A DNA stretch of 31,294 nt from Pseudomonadota bacterium (lineage in GTDB: Bacteria; Myxococcota_A; Polyangia; Polyangiales; Polyangiaceae). This document shows, piece after piece, positions 8,577 through 16,398 of this stretch (its first letter is position 1; each line of letters begins with the position of its first letter). Position numbers and translations under genes: made by a program. The notes beneath the pieces were generated by a model. That model was not told where the DNA came from. It searched no databases and saw nothing but the letters and a program-made list of their open reading frames with translations. The stretch is taken from NCBI GenBank assembly GCA_023428245.1, contig JAEYYX010000071.1, forward strand, positions 1-31,294. Direction: 5' to 3'.

Positions 8577-9674
8577 ATGACCTCGCGCCCCCCTACCCTC
8601 GTCGCCCCGCTGCGAGTCATCGACGAGTTTTCGTTCCATGACATCCAAGCGCTGCGCCTGATCTTGCGGGGCGGGTCAGTCATCGACTGGCATCGTCTCG
8701 ACCTAAGCCGCGTCGAGGAAGCCGAAGCGCTCATCAAAAATCACGAGATCGACCTCTCCCGTGAGGCGGATCGCGCCTTCAGTCAGCGCATGATCGCTGA
8801 GTCGATCGGATATCTGCGCCGACAGTTCACCTTCAAGATTCCGAAATCCGTCGAACACGCCACCCTTCCCGAGCTGATGCTCATGGCCTCGGGCAAAGGC
8901 CACCGCCAGCTCTGCGCCTGCACGATTCTCAAGACGCTCACGATCATCAACCATATGACGTGCCGTGAGCTCCTGTTCCGGTTGCCCGTCTCCGACCGCG
9001 ACCTTTTCCATTTGGTCGAAGAGAAGGTCTACCGCGTCGTCGGGGCCATGCTGAGCGGCGGTTTTCCGATCACCGAGTTCGTCGGCGGCCGAAAAAACCT
9101 CGATTCGACCTACACGAAGCTGCTCTCGAAGGCGACCTCCACGGCCTCGAACCTCTACGACAAGCTGCGCTTCCGTATCGTCGTCCGCACCAAGGACGAT
9201 ATCCTACCGATGCTCCTCTACTTGAGCGAGCACCTCTTCCCGTTCAACACGGTGATCACGGGCGAGAGCACGAACACCCTTTTCCATTTTCGCTCCTACT
9301 GCCTGAGCCATCCCCACCTCGCAAACTTCGTCCCCCGCTTCCAGGGCGCGCCGGACGAAGAGATGAACCCGGGGGACAACCGCTTCAGCGCCAAGACCTA
9401 CCGCGTCGTGCACTTCGTCGCGGACGTGCCGGTGCGCGTGCCGGAACACCTCATGGAGATCGCGCCCCCTGGCTCGGAGCTACTCGGGCCGGTCGTTCAG
9501 GTTCCCTGCGAATTCCAGATGCTCGACGCGGACACCGACGCAGCCAACGAGCGCGGTGAGGCAAGCCACGACGCCTACAAGCAGCGCCAGCGTGAGGCTG
9601 TCTTCCGTCGCCTTCGGCTCGGAGCCGGCCCTGACCGCGCCGAGCCCGACCTGGACGAGGAAGAAAGCGACTGA
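8577..9674 (+). CDS. RelA/SpoT-fold protein (putative alarmone-synthetase-like)
   Basis: 365 aa. I believe this is a myxobacterial conserved hypothetical family (possibly TIGR04552, from memory). The C-terminal 200 residues show RelA/SpoT synthetase motifs in the right order. GRKNLDSTYTKL (171-182) resembles the R-x-K...S-x-Y-x-K ATP-site element. YDKLRFRIVV (194-203) has Asp195 where the family has a metal ligand before the RIV strand. KTYRVVH (273-279) has Tyr275 and His279 spaced as in NGYQSLH. CEFQ (311-314) has Glu312 as in EIQIRT, followed by ANERGEASHDAYK (323-335), as in the AExGxAxHWxYK helix. There is no HD hydrolase domain, TGS or ACT domain. The N-terminal 165 residues are helical and unfamiliar. 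Product and activity are unproven. SD-like GGAG precedes the ATG. Confidence 0.75.
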   Translation: MTSRPPTLVAPLRVIDEFSFHDIQALRLILRGGSVIDWHRLDLSRVEEAEALIKNHEIDLSREADRAFSQRMIAESIGYLRRQFTFKIPKSVEHATLPELMLMASGKGHRQLCACTILKTLTIINHMTCRELLFRLPVSDRDLFHLVEEKVYRVVGAMLSGGFPITEFVGGRKNLDSTYTKLLSKATSTASNLYDKLRFRIVVRTKDDILPMLLYLSEHLFPFNTVITGESTNTLFHFRSYCLSHPHLANFVPRFQGAPDEEMNPGDNRFSAKTYRVVHFVADVPVRVPEHLMEIAPPGSELLGPVVQVPCEFQMLDADTDAANERGEASHDAYKQRQREAVFRRLRLGAGPDRAEPDLDEEESD

Positions 9675-9778
9675 GCCCCGGTCGCCCCCTCCACCTGCAT
9701 CGCCCCGGGGCCCGCTCCCGGCTGGAATCTGCCCTCTCGGCCAGCGATTCCCCTCTGACATAGGCCGCGTTCTTTGGT

Positions 9779-9784
9779 AGGAGG
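9779..9784 (+). promoter_or_regulatory. Consensus ribosome binding site of the DUF507 gene
   Basis: AGGAGG with a six-base spacer to ATG 9791. It is the strongest Shine-Dalgarno in the window, where many genes have weak sites or rely on overlapping stops, and it suggests high expression at the head of this gene run. Confidence 0.8.
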
Positions 9785-9790
9785 GCCGGG

Positions 9791-10300
9791 ATGTTTCTTC
9801 CCCTGAGTAAGGTCACCGAAGTCGCCAAGGAAATGGTTCAGGAGCTGCGCGACGCTGGGGACCTCGAGACCGAATCGCCCTATGAGGTCCAGCTTGATCT
9901 CGAGGCGGTCCTTCGTCAGTACCTCCGGACGGAACAAGAAATCACGACTCAGGCGCGCGATACCTTGGCCAGCCGAGGCCTCGCCCCCACCGAATACGGA
10001 CGCATCGTCAAAAATCTCTCGGATCAGCGCGGGGTCAAGGTCGGCGAGGACGCGATGGACTACGTTCTCGACCAGCTCGCCGAGATGCTTTTGAACTCAA
10101 CGCACGTCGAAGAGCTTTACGTTGAAGACCATGAGCTCCGCCGCCGCCTGCGCATTCCACTGAGAAAGCATGCAAACCAAACGCCCGACCTCGATCGCGT
10201 AGTGCGCAAGCAGATGAAGCACGTCGAAGAAGGAGGAGCGCTCTGGGAGATTGAATATCGTCGCATGCTCGATGAGATCCGCCGCCGCCGCGGTATGTGA
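9791..10300 (+). CDS. DUF507 family protein
   Basis: 169 aa, highly charged and predominantly helical, matching the DUF507 type. The N-terminal MFLPLSKVTEVAKEMVQEL is followed by a second similar half around LEAVLRQYLRTEQEI and RGVKVGEDAMDYVLDQLAEMLLNS. The C-terminal part (EDHELRRRLRIPLRKH...) is strongly basic, which could suit nucleic-acid or ribosome contact, but the family function is unknown to me. It has a perfect AGGAGG (9779-9784) six bases before ATG. Its stop overlaps a possible GTG start of yicC, so it heads the yicC-gmk-mtnP/pfkB run. Confidence 0.85.
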   Translation: MFLPLSKVTEVAKEMVQELRDAGDLETESPYEVQLDLEAVLRQYLRTEQEITTQARDTLASRGLAPTEYGRIVKNLSDQRGVKVGEDAMDYVLDQLAEMLLNSTHVEELYVEDHELRRRLRIPLRKHANQTPDLDRVVRKQMKHVEEGGALWEIEYRRMLDEIRRRRGM

Positions 10301-10308
10301 GGCGCGCC

Positions 10309-11178
10309 ATGCGGAGCATGACAGGATTTGGTGAAGGCACCGCCAGTCTCGGTGCTGGCCAGGTGCGGGTCGAGGTGCGCGCACTGAACCACCGCCACCA
10401 AGAGCTACGACTGCGCCTCCCTCCGCACCTCCAAGATCTCGCCTTCCCCCTCGAACAATACGCCCGGGCGCGCCTCGGGCGCGGACGTTACGACATCTCG
10501 GTCCGCGAAGAGGGCCAGCACCACGACGCCCAGCGATTCGATCTTGAGCGCTTGAAAGGCTTGTTTCTCGCGCTCCGGGCCCTCGAAGAGACGCTCGTCG
10601 CCACACCGTCGCTTTCGATCGGCCACCTTTTGGCCGTTCCGGGGCTGCTCGGCACGCACACGAGTGACGACGGCACTGCGCAAGCGGCCCTCGAAAGAGC
10701 CCTCGAACAGGCGATCCTTGACCTGTCTACGATGCGCGGGCGCGAAGGCCAAGCCCTCCGCGCGGAGCTTATCGCCCGCGTCACCCAGATCCAGACCCTC
10801 AGCGCCGAACTCCAGACCAGAGCGCCGACGGTCAGCCTCGAGCAGCGCGAGCGCACCAGAAAGCGCCTCGATGCCCTCCTCGAAGGCACACACGTCGAGC
10901 TTCACCGCGAGCGTCTCGAGCAGGAGCTCGCCGTCTTGGCCGACAAGAGCGACTTCACTGAAGAGCTCGTGCGCCTGGAAAGCCACATCGCCCAGACCCT
11001 CGCGTTTCTCGACGCGAGCGAGCCCACAGGGCGCAAGCTCGATTTCCTGATGCAGGAGATGGCCCGTGAGGCCAACACCATCGGAGCCAAAGCCCAGCAC
11101 GCCTCCCTCAGCACGTTGGTCATCGACCTGAAAGCCGAGATCGAGAAGCTGCGCGAACAAGTTCAGAACGTCGAATGA
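10309..11178 (+). CDS. yicC: YicC family endoribonuclease
   Basis: 289 aa from ATG 10309, giving the family's typical start MRSMTGFGEG; a GTG at 10297 overlapping the DUF507 stop would add four residues. The N-terminal domain has VRVEVRALNHRHQELRLRLP. The C-terminal domain (DUF1732) has the signature GRKLDFLMQEMAREANTIGAK near residues 240-260. Characterised YicC proteins are endoribonucleases implicated in RNA turnover. Here the gene overlaps gmk by 4 bp (ATGA), a neighbour pair common in bacteria. Confidence 0.95.
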   Translation: MRSMTGFGEGTASLGAGQVRVEVRALNHRHQELRLRLPPHLQDLAFPLEQYARARLGRGRYDISVREEGQHHDAQRFDLERLKGLFLALRALEETLVATPSLSIGHLLAVPGLLGTHTSDDGTAQAALERALEQAILDLSTMRGREGQALRAELIARVTQIQTLSAELQTRAPTVSLEQRERTRKRLDALLEGTHVELHRERLEQELAVLADKSDFTEELVRLESHIAQTLAFLDASEPTGRKLDFLMQEMAREANTIGAKAQHASLSTLVIDLKAEIEKLREQVQNVE

Positions 11179-11828
11179 CCAAGCCAGAGACGCCCCCCAT
11201 GTCCCCTCTGCCCATGATCATTTCCTCCCCTTCGGGAGCGGGCAAGACAACCCTGACCGCCCGACTGCGTCAGGGGATCGAGGGCCTCGTGTTCTCCGTG
11301 TCCCATACGACGCGGGCTCCACGGAAGACCGAACAGGACGGCCGCGAGTACCACTTCGTCTCGCGATCGCGTTTCTTCGAACTGCTCGAAGCAGGAGAGT
11401 TTCTTGAGTGGGCCGAGGTCCACGGCAATCTTTACGGCACGAGTGAGCGAGAACTCACCGCCAACGCGGGAGCGCGCGGGATCATCTTCGACATCGATCA
11501 CCAGGGCGCCCGCCAGATCAAAAGCAAGCGCCCGGACGCGGTCGCCATCTTCATTCTCCCGCCGTCAATGGAGGTCCTATTGAACAGGCTTCGCGGGCGC
11601 GCCTCCGAAGATGAAGACACCGTCTTACGCCGCTTTCGCGTGGCGCGCGAAGAAATCGCTCACTATGGCCTCTTCGACTACGTGCTCGTGAACGAAGACT
11701 TAGATGAAGCCACCGAGCAGCTCAAGGCGATCTTCCGCGCTGAAGAATGCCGCCGGCACCGGGCAGCGCGCCTTGCCGAGAAGCTCCTGCTCCAAGATCG
11801 ACTCGACATCGAAGGAAATCTGCCGTGA
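11175..11828 (+). CDS. gmk: Guanylate kinase
   Basis: 217 aa. It converts GMP and ATP to GDP and ADP, feeding GTP (and any ppGpp) synthesis. The P-loop SPSGAGKTT is at 18-26 (Lys24). The GMP-binding part has SHTTRAPR and the GREYHFV strand, followed by EWAEVHGNLYGT and FDIDHQGARQIK; the usual DIDVQGA has His in place of Val. The lid/adenine region R-x(6)-R is in VLRRFRVAREE. The ATG lies inside the yicC stop (ATGA), so translation is probably coupled; a second ATG at 11199 would trim eight residues. The stop overlaps the GTG of the next gene. Confidence 0.96.
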   Translation: MTKPETPPMSPLPMIISSPSGAGKTTLTARLRQGIEGLVFSVSHTTRAPRKTEQDGREYHFVSRSRFFELLEAGEFLEWAEVHGNLYGTSERELTANAGARGIIFDIDHQGARQIKSKRPDAVAIFILPPSMEVLLNRLRGRASEDEDTVLRRFRVAREEIAHYGLFDYVLVNEDLDEATEQLKAIFRAEECRRHRAARLAEKLLLQDRLDIEGNLP

Positions 11829-13930
11829 CTACGATTGGACTCATGGGCGGCACGGCGCTCGGTAGCTTCGAGGGCCTCGTACAAACCGGAGAGCACTCGT
11901 TCGAAACTCCGTACGGGCCTCCGAGCAGCCCCGTGCTCGAATTCCGGGCCGGCGATCATCGCGTTCTCTTCATTGCTCGTCACGGCCGGGGCCATCACAT
12001 CCCGCCCCACGCTGTGAACTATCGCGCCAATGTCGCCGCGCTCAAGGCGCTCGGCGCGGAGGCACTCGTCAGTGTCTCGGCGGTCGGCTCCCTGCGCGAA
12101 GAGATCCGCCCCGGCGACGTCGTCGTCTGCGACCAATACCTCGATTTTACGAAGAATCGCGTCTCAACGTTCTTCGATCAGGGCGTCGTTGCGCATGTGA
12201 ACTTCGCCGATCCGGTATGCCCGGAGCTCGCTCGCGCCGGATTCATTGCCGCGACCCGCGCCGGCGCGCGCACTCACGCGGGCGGGACCTACGTGTGCAT
12301 CGAAGGGCCTCAGTTCTCGACGCGCGCGGAGAGCCGGCTCTATCGCGCCTATGGAGCTCACGTCATTGGCATGACAGCTCTGCCGGAGGCGAAGTTGGCC
12401 AGGGAAGCGGAGCTCCCCTACGTGACCTTTGCCCTCGCCACCGACTACGACAGCTGGAAAGACAACGAGTCGGTGAGCGTCACCGACGTGCTCGCTGTGC
12501 TCAAGAGCAACGCCGCCCTCGCCCGCCAGATCGTGCTCTCCCTGCTTCAGACGTTCCCTCCTCTTGAGCCGAGCCCCGCGCGCACGGCCCTCGACTCGGC
12601 GCTGATCAGCGTGACTTTAGACCAGCTCCCGCCGGAGCTCGCTTGGATCGCTCGCCGCCCGGCGCCCCGGAGCGTTCCCCCCATCTCGGCTGCTCCCGGC
12701 GCGCCTTCCGTCCGCCCCTCCGCTCCTCCGGGAGCGCAGGCGTCGGTTCCTCCCGCCGCAGCGCCGCCTGTCTCAGCACCGCCTGTCTCCTCAGCACCGC
12801 CTGTCTCAGCACCGCCCGTCGCAGCACCGCCTGTCTCAGCACCGCCGGGCGCTCCAACCAGCCCTGCTGTCCCCGTTTCGGTAGCTCCGCGCGCCTCGAC
12901 GCCCGCCTCGGGACCGGAGCCCGAAGCGAGCGCTCGAGCGGTCTCCTCCGTTTCCCCCGAACGCATCGAGCCGCCTGGAACGGCTCCTCACTCCCTAAAG
13001 GCACCCATGACCAGCACCGACCGCAATCCCGTCCTCGTTATCGGCTCGATGGCCCTCGACGACCTCATCCTCCCGTCCGGCTCGTTCCCGAACGTCGTGG
13101 GCGGCGCCGCCACCTTCGCATCCGTGGCTGCAGCCCTTTTCGCTCCGGCGCGCATCGTCGGTGTCGTTGGCGAAGACTTCCCGCCGGCCGTGCTCTCCGA
13201 GCTCCAACGCCGCAATGTCGAAACTTCAGGCGTCGTTCGCCTACCCGGTAAGACCTTCAAGTGGACCGGGAAGTACGCCAGCGATCTCTCGAGCCGCGAG
13301 ACTCTCGACACTCAGCTCAACGTCTTCGCGGATTTCCGGCCGGTTCTGCCGCCGGACTTCAAGAAGAGCCGCTTCGTTTTGCTCGGCAATATTCACCCCG
13401 CGCTCCAGCTCGAGGTCCTCGATCAGCTCGAGCCCGGTGCCTTCGTGGCCGCTGACACCATGAACTTCTGGATCGAGGGGGAGCGCGCAACTCTCGACCA
13501 TCTGCTCCGCCGTATCGACTGCCTCATCATCAACGACGAAGAGCTCCGTCTGCTCGCCGGCACCCACAACTTGCGCCGCGCCGCACAGTCTGTGCTCGGC
13601 ATGGGCCCGAAGCGCCTCATCGTCAAGAAGGGAGAGCACGGCGCTCTCCTCTTCACGGGCGATCGCATCACCTTCGTCCCCGCCTATCCCCTCGAGGTTG
13701 AGATCGATCCGACGGGGGCCGGCGACTCCTTCGCAGGAGCGCTCCTCGGTCGTCTCGCTGAGATCGGCGGCGCCGATGACGCGGCTCTTCGCCTCGCGCT
13801 TCCCTACGCGACCGCCGTGGCCTCGTTCTGCGTCGAAGGGGTCGGATTGAATCGACTCTCGGAGATCAGCCGCGGCGACATCGACGCGCGTCTGCACGAG
13901 CTGTCCCGTATGGTACAGCTCGAGGGCTGA
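11825..13930 (+). CDS. mtnP: Fusion: methylthioadenosine phosphorylase - Pro-rich linker - PfkB kinase
   Basis: 701 aa from GTG 11825, which overlaps the gmk stop (GTGA); an earlier in-frame ATG at 11747 lies deep inside gmk. Residues 1-280 are an MTAP: GGTALG (8-13), RHGRGHHIPPHAVNYRAN (52-69), SAVGSL (85-90), EGPQFSTRAES (160-170), Met183 in IGMT, and DYDSWKD (207-213), whose two Asp residues mark 6-aminopurine specificity. It should phosphorolyse methylthioadenosine to adenine and methylthioribose-1-phosphate. Residues 280-394 are a Pro/Ala/Ser/Val linker. Residues 395-701 are a PfkB/ribokinase-fold kinase with VVGGAATFASV (424-434) and DPTGAGDSFAG with catalytic Asp634. The kinase substrate (sugar or nucleoside) is not evident. 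An internal in-frame ATG at 13007 could start the kinase separately. Confidence 0.9.
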   Translation: MTTIGLMGGTALGSFEGLVQTGEHSFETPYGPPSSPVLEFRAGDHRVLFIARHGRGHHIPPHAVNYRANVAALKALGAEALVSVSAVGSLREEIRPGDVVVCDQYLDFTKNRVSTFFDQGVVAHVNFADPVCPELARAGFIAATRAGARTHAGGTYVCIEGPQFSTRAESRLYRAYGAHVIGMTALPEAKLAREAELPYVTFALATDYDSWKDNESVSVTDVLAVLKSNAALARQIVLSLLQTFPPLEPSPARTALDSALISVTLDQLPPELAWIARRPAPRSVPPISAAPGAPSVRPSAPPGAQASVPPAAAPPVSAPPVSSAPPVSAPPVAAPPVSAPPGAPTSPAVPVSVAPRASTPASGPEPEASARAVSSVSPERIEPPGTAPHSLKAPMTSTDRNPVLVIGSMALDDLILPSGSFPNVVGGAATFASVAAALFAPARIVGVVGEDFPPAVLSELQRRNVETSGVVRLPGKTFKWTGKYASDLSSRETLDTQLNVFADFRPVLPPDFKKSRFVLLGNIHPALQLEVLDQLEPGAFVAADTMNFWIEGERATLDHLLRRIDCLIINDEELRLLAGTHNLRRAAQSVLGMGPKRLIVKKGEHGALLFTGDRITFVPAYPLEVEIDPTGAGDSFAGALLGRLAEIGGADDAALRLALPYATAVASFCVEGVGLNRLSEISRGDIDARLHELSRMVQLEG
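12761..12847 (+). repeat. 15-bp tandem repeats encoding the APPVS linker
   Basis: Five near-identical 15-base units (GCACCGCCTGTCTCA type) start at 12761, 12776, 12794, 12809 and 12824, with one extra TCA codon after the second unit and a partial sixth unit. They encode APPVS/APPVA and form the middle of the linker between the MTAP and PfkB domains. The near-identity at DNA level points to recent slippage expansion. Confidence 0.9.
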
Positions 13931-13970
13931 AGACCGGCCGGGCCCGCTCACGCGGCCTGGAGGGACTGTC

Positions 13971-14291
13971 TTAGGTACCCGACGAGGCCCAGCCGAGGGT
14001 CTCTTCGGGTGCTGACAGGAGCACCTCACGAGCGCCGGGTCCGTCCACCTGGCGGCGCAGATCCGTCACGAAATCGAGGAGCTCCTTCTCTGTCGCCATG
14101 CCGGAGTCGAGAAGCGTGCGCATCACGCCATCGACGTAACCTTGCTCGTACGCAATGCGACCCCGCGCCGTTCCCTCGCGGCGGAGGCGCATGCACTCCG
14201 TAAGGTGTGCTTTGAGACAACCGAGAATCGACTCCTTGGACGTGGGAGTCGACGAAGTGATGCGGAAACGTGTGGCCATGACAGATTCCAC
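13971..14291 (-). CDS. Small helical protein of unknown function
   Basis: 106 aa from GTG 14291, or 102 aa from ATG 14279, which I find more likely because GGAA lies six bases upstream of it. The product is mostly charged helix: KESILGCLKAHLTECMRLRR, then RGRIAYEQGYVDGVMRTLLDS, then ATEKELLDFVTDLRRQVDG. There is no membrane segment or metal motif; two Cys lie in the first helix. It converges on the MTAP/PfkB gene and is divergent from the next plus-strand gene. I do not recognise it; composition and length make it a plausible real gene. Confidence 0.6.
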   Translation of the reverse strand: MESVMATRFRITSSTPTSKESILGCLKAHLTECMRLRREGTARGRIAYEQGYVDGVMRTLLDSGMATEKELLDFVTDLRRQVDGPGAREVLLSAPEETLGWASSGT

Positions 14292-14539
14292 GGGTATTCC
14301 GGAGCCAATCGCTGGGCCAAATTTGCCGCTTCCGCGCCCTCTCGCAAGCTCGCTGAGGCATCAATTCCGTCTTTGGTGCAACTTTCCGGATGACCCAGGG
14401 GCGCGTGTCGAATGTACGAAGCGTCAGGCGCCTTGCCCGCGACAAGGGACCAAGGTCCTTGGTATTGCTGGAAAAATCGTGCGGAAGGCGTACGGGGAGC
14501 GCGCCTCTACCCTGCTCCCTCAAGTCTCTCGGAGTATTC
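14292..14539. promoter_or_regulatory. Divergent intergenic region
   Basis: 248 bases between two divergent genes, so it should hold both promoters. I saw no clear paired -35/-10 boxes or dyads. The only firm element is GGAG at 14531-14534, five bases before the ATG of the downstream plus-strand gene. Confidence 0.4.
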
Positions 14540-15829
14540 ATGGAAGAACTCAAGTCAACTCTGGACACCGGGCGTGAGAGATTTCTCGCGACGAGCCTAG
14601 GTTTTGCGCTCGCTCACAATTGGGTCACACACCAAGATCTGATGCGGGCCTTCCCCCCCGACACCTTCATGCGTTCCCTCGAGTCAGCGCCCGGGCTCCG
14701 GACGCGCTTGCTCGTTGAGGTGCTCGGAGTCCACGAAAAGATCGCCCCCAAGAAGTCGTCCGCGGCCAGCGCCGAAGATCTGAGCATTGCGCTCGCTGAA
14801 GGGGTCGCGACGTCGAGTGACGTTTTCGGAGTCGTGAACGCTGATGAGTGTGTCAGATACTTCGACAATGGCGTGATCTGGAACGTCATCGTCAGCTCCG
14901 CGTTCTGGACAACGGACGATGCGAGGGCGCGCGCCCGCATGGACTTCACGCTCACCCGCGCCATTGACGAAGCTCTCATCACCCGCGCCGAGCTCATCGA
15001 GCGTATCGGGCTCGAGCGCCTCGCCGATGATCTGCCGAAAGGGCTCCTCGAGGCCGCCTTCATTCGCGCCGTGAAGCTCGGTTTGAGCGGAGCCGCCTTC
15101 ACCCCGGGCATCCTCGAGGAGGTCATCCCGAGGCAAACCTGGCTCGAACACGTTCGCCTCGAGCACGTCTGGAAGACCGTTTTCGAAGGTCACATCTTGC
15201 CGGCCATCGGCCTCGCCGCAGGCACTCCGAGCAACTCGGTCCCTCCGCTCCCCCCGAGCGCCCGCACGCCCTCCGTGCCCCCGCCGCCCCCGAGCGCCGG
15301 GGAGCGCGAGAGCCGACCGCCCGAGATCCCGGCGCCCGCTCCCTCCTCCGACTCACAGCTGAGCCCACAGGACGCGGAGGCGATGGCCCGCGGCAAGGCG
15401 CTCTCGAGCCTCGCGGAGCTGGGTCGACTACCCGCGCGCCCCGAGGAACTCTCGACGCCGCTCCTGCTCGGTCTCGAGACGATGTGCGCTGAGCTCCGGA
15501 CGCTCACGACCGACGAAGAGCGCGAAAGCTGTATTCGCGACGCGTTCCCGAACGAGGTGCTCCTCGAGCAAGCTCTCATCGCCCTCGCCGAGGTTCTCGA
15601 TCCGCGCCTGGACCAGGAGAAGCTCGCCGGAACAGGGCTCGAAGCCTTGATCCAGATCGTCGTCTTCGAAGAGAAGCGCCGCGTCCGCTCCCAGCCTTCT
15701 CTCGCCGATGTCGAAGCTGGCCCCGAGATCCGCAATCTGGTTCCCCCTCCGCCTCCGAGCGCAGGTCCGCGATCGGCGGCGCCCCCGCCCCCGCTCCCGT
15801 CGCTCTCAAGAGGGAACAAGAAGAGATGA
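14540..15829 (+). CDS. Helical-repeat protein with proline-rich linkers, unknown function
   Basis: 429 aa from ATG 14540, with GGAG five bases upstream; the frame is open further 5' but this site has the good ribosome site. The N-terminal 220 residues contain four degenerate copies of a motif about 38 residues long (near 21-60, 81-118, 139-176, 175-216) with the pattern A-x3-G/A-x-x-T-x2-D/E-L...P/L...L. Then comes a Pro/Ser linker (about 228-270), a second helical domain (about 275-385), and a Pro-rich tail with VPPPPPSAG. No signal peptide, so probably cytoplasmic. I do not recognise the family. The copies suggest an alpha-solenoid scaffold. The gene ends just before two hairpins. Confidence 0.8.
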   Translation: MEELKSTLDTGRERFLATSLGFALAHNWVTHQDLMRAFPPDTFMRSLESAPGLRTRLLVEVLGVHEKIAPKKSSAASAEDLSIALAEGVATSSDVFGVVNADECVRYFDNGVIWNVIVSSAFWTTDDARARARMDFTLTRAIDEALITRAELIERIGLERLADDLPKGLLEAAFIRAVKLGLSGAAFTPGILEEVIPRQTWLEHVRLEHVWKTVFEGHILPAIGLAAGTPSNSVPPLPPSARTPSVPPPPPSAGERESRPPEIPAPAPSSDSQLSPQDAEAMARGKALSSLAELGRLPARPEELSTPLLLGLETMCAELRTLTTDEERESCIRDAFPNEVLLEQALIALAEVLDPRLDQEKLAGTGLEALIQIVVFEEKRRVRSQPSLADVEAGPEIRNLVPPPPPSAGPRSAAPPPPLPSLSRGNKKR

Positions 15830-15834
15830 AATGA

Positions 15835-15894
15835 GGGGTCCACTCGGACCCCGAAGAGGTGCGAAGCGGGCGTCGCTCTTGCGAGCCCCGCTTC
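15835..15894 (+). terminator. Two consecutive hairpins after the helical-repeat gene
   Basis: Six bases after the stop, GGGGTCC-ACTC-GGACCCC (15835-15852) forms a perfect 7-bp stem. Next, GAAGCGGG (15863-15870) pairs with CCCGCTTC (15887-15894), with an inner GCTC/GAGC stem and a four-base bulge. Neither is followed directly by a T run, so this is a likely but not textbook transcription stop between this gene and panD. Confidence 0.5.
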
Positions 15895-15975
15895 CCTGCG
15901 CCATGTTGAAGTGTCTTTTCGAGCGAGGAGGACTCACGATGGGGTGAGCCGCCAAATGCTCCGGAAACAGCGACA

Positions 15976-16389
15976 ATGATGCGAAACATGTTCAAATCGA
16001 AGATCCACCGTGCCACGGTCACGCACGCGGATCTCGACTACGAAGGGAGCGTCACGATCGATCAGGATCTGCTCGACCGCGCGGAGATCCTGCCCCACGA
16101 AGAGGTGCATATTTGGAATGTGACGCGGGGCACGCGGCTCATGACCTACGCTCTCTCCGGCCCCCGCGGTTCGGGAGCGATCTGTGTGAACGGCGCCGCG
16201 GCTCATCACAACCGCCCCGGCGATCTCGTGATCCTCGCGACCTTCGCGACGATGTCCGATGCGGAGGCTCGCGCCCACAAGCCGGTCGTCGTGCGCGTCG
16301 ATGGCAAGAACCGAATCTTGCCCGACACCGCGCCCGAAGTGCCCGGTCCGATCTTGTTCTCGCAGTCGCGCGAGACGATGCCTGTTTGA
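15976..16389 (+). CDS. panD: Aspartate 1-decarboxylase precursor
   Basis: 137 aa. It decarboxylates L-aspartate to beta-alanine for pantothenate and coenzyme A. The start MMRNMFKSKIHRATVTHADL fits the family; the self-cleavage site Gly24-Ser25 (DYEGS) generates the pyruvoyl group on Ser25, at the same number as in E. coli. Further family elements are ILPHEEVHIWNVTRG, with Trp and the following Arg near the active site, and the strand GSGAICVNGAAAH with the Asn and Gly-Ala-Ala conserved in PanD. ATG at 15976, with a second ATG at 15979. The next gene begins nine bases after its stop. No other pan gene is in the window. Confidence 0.97.
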   Translation: MMRNMFKSKIHRATVTHADLDYEGSVTIDQDLLDRAEILPHEEVHIWNVTRGTRLMTYALSGPRGSGAICVNGAAAHHNRPGDLVILATFATMSDAEARAHKPVVVRVDGKNRILPDTAPEVPGPILFSQSRETMPV

Positions 16390-16398
16390 GGGCGTTCC

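Noticed and set aside
11747..11824. ATG 11747 as start of the MTAP-PfkB gene
   Set aside because: It lies deep within gmk; the GTG at 11825 gives the normal MTAP N-terminus and a GTGA overlap.
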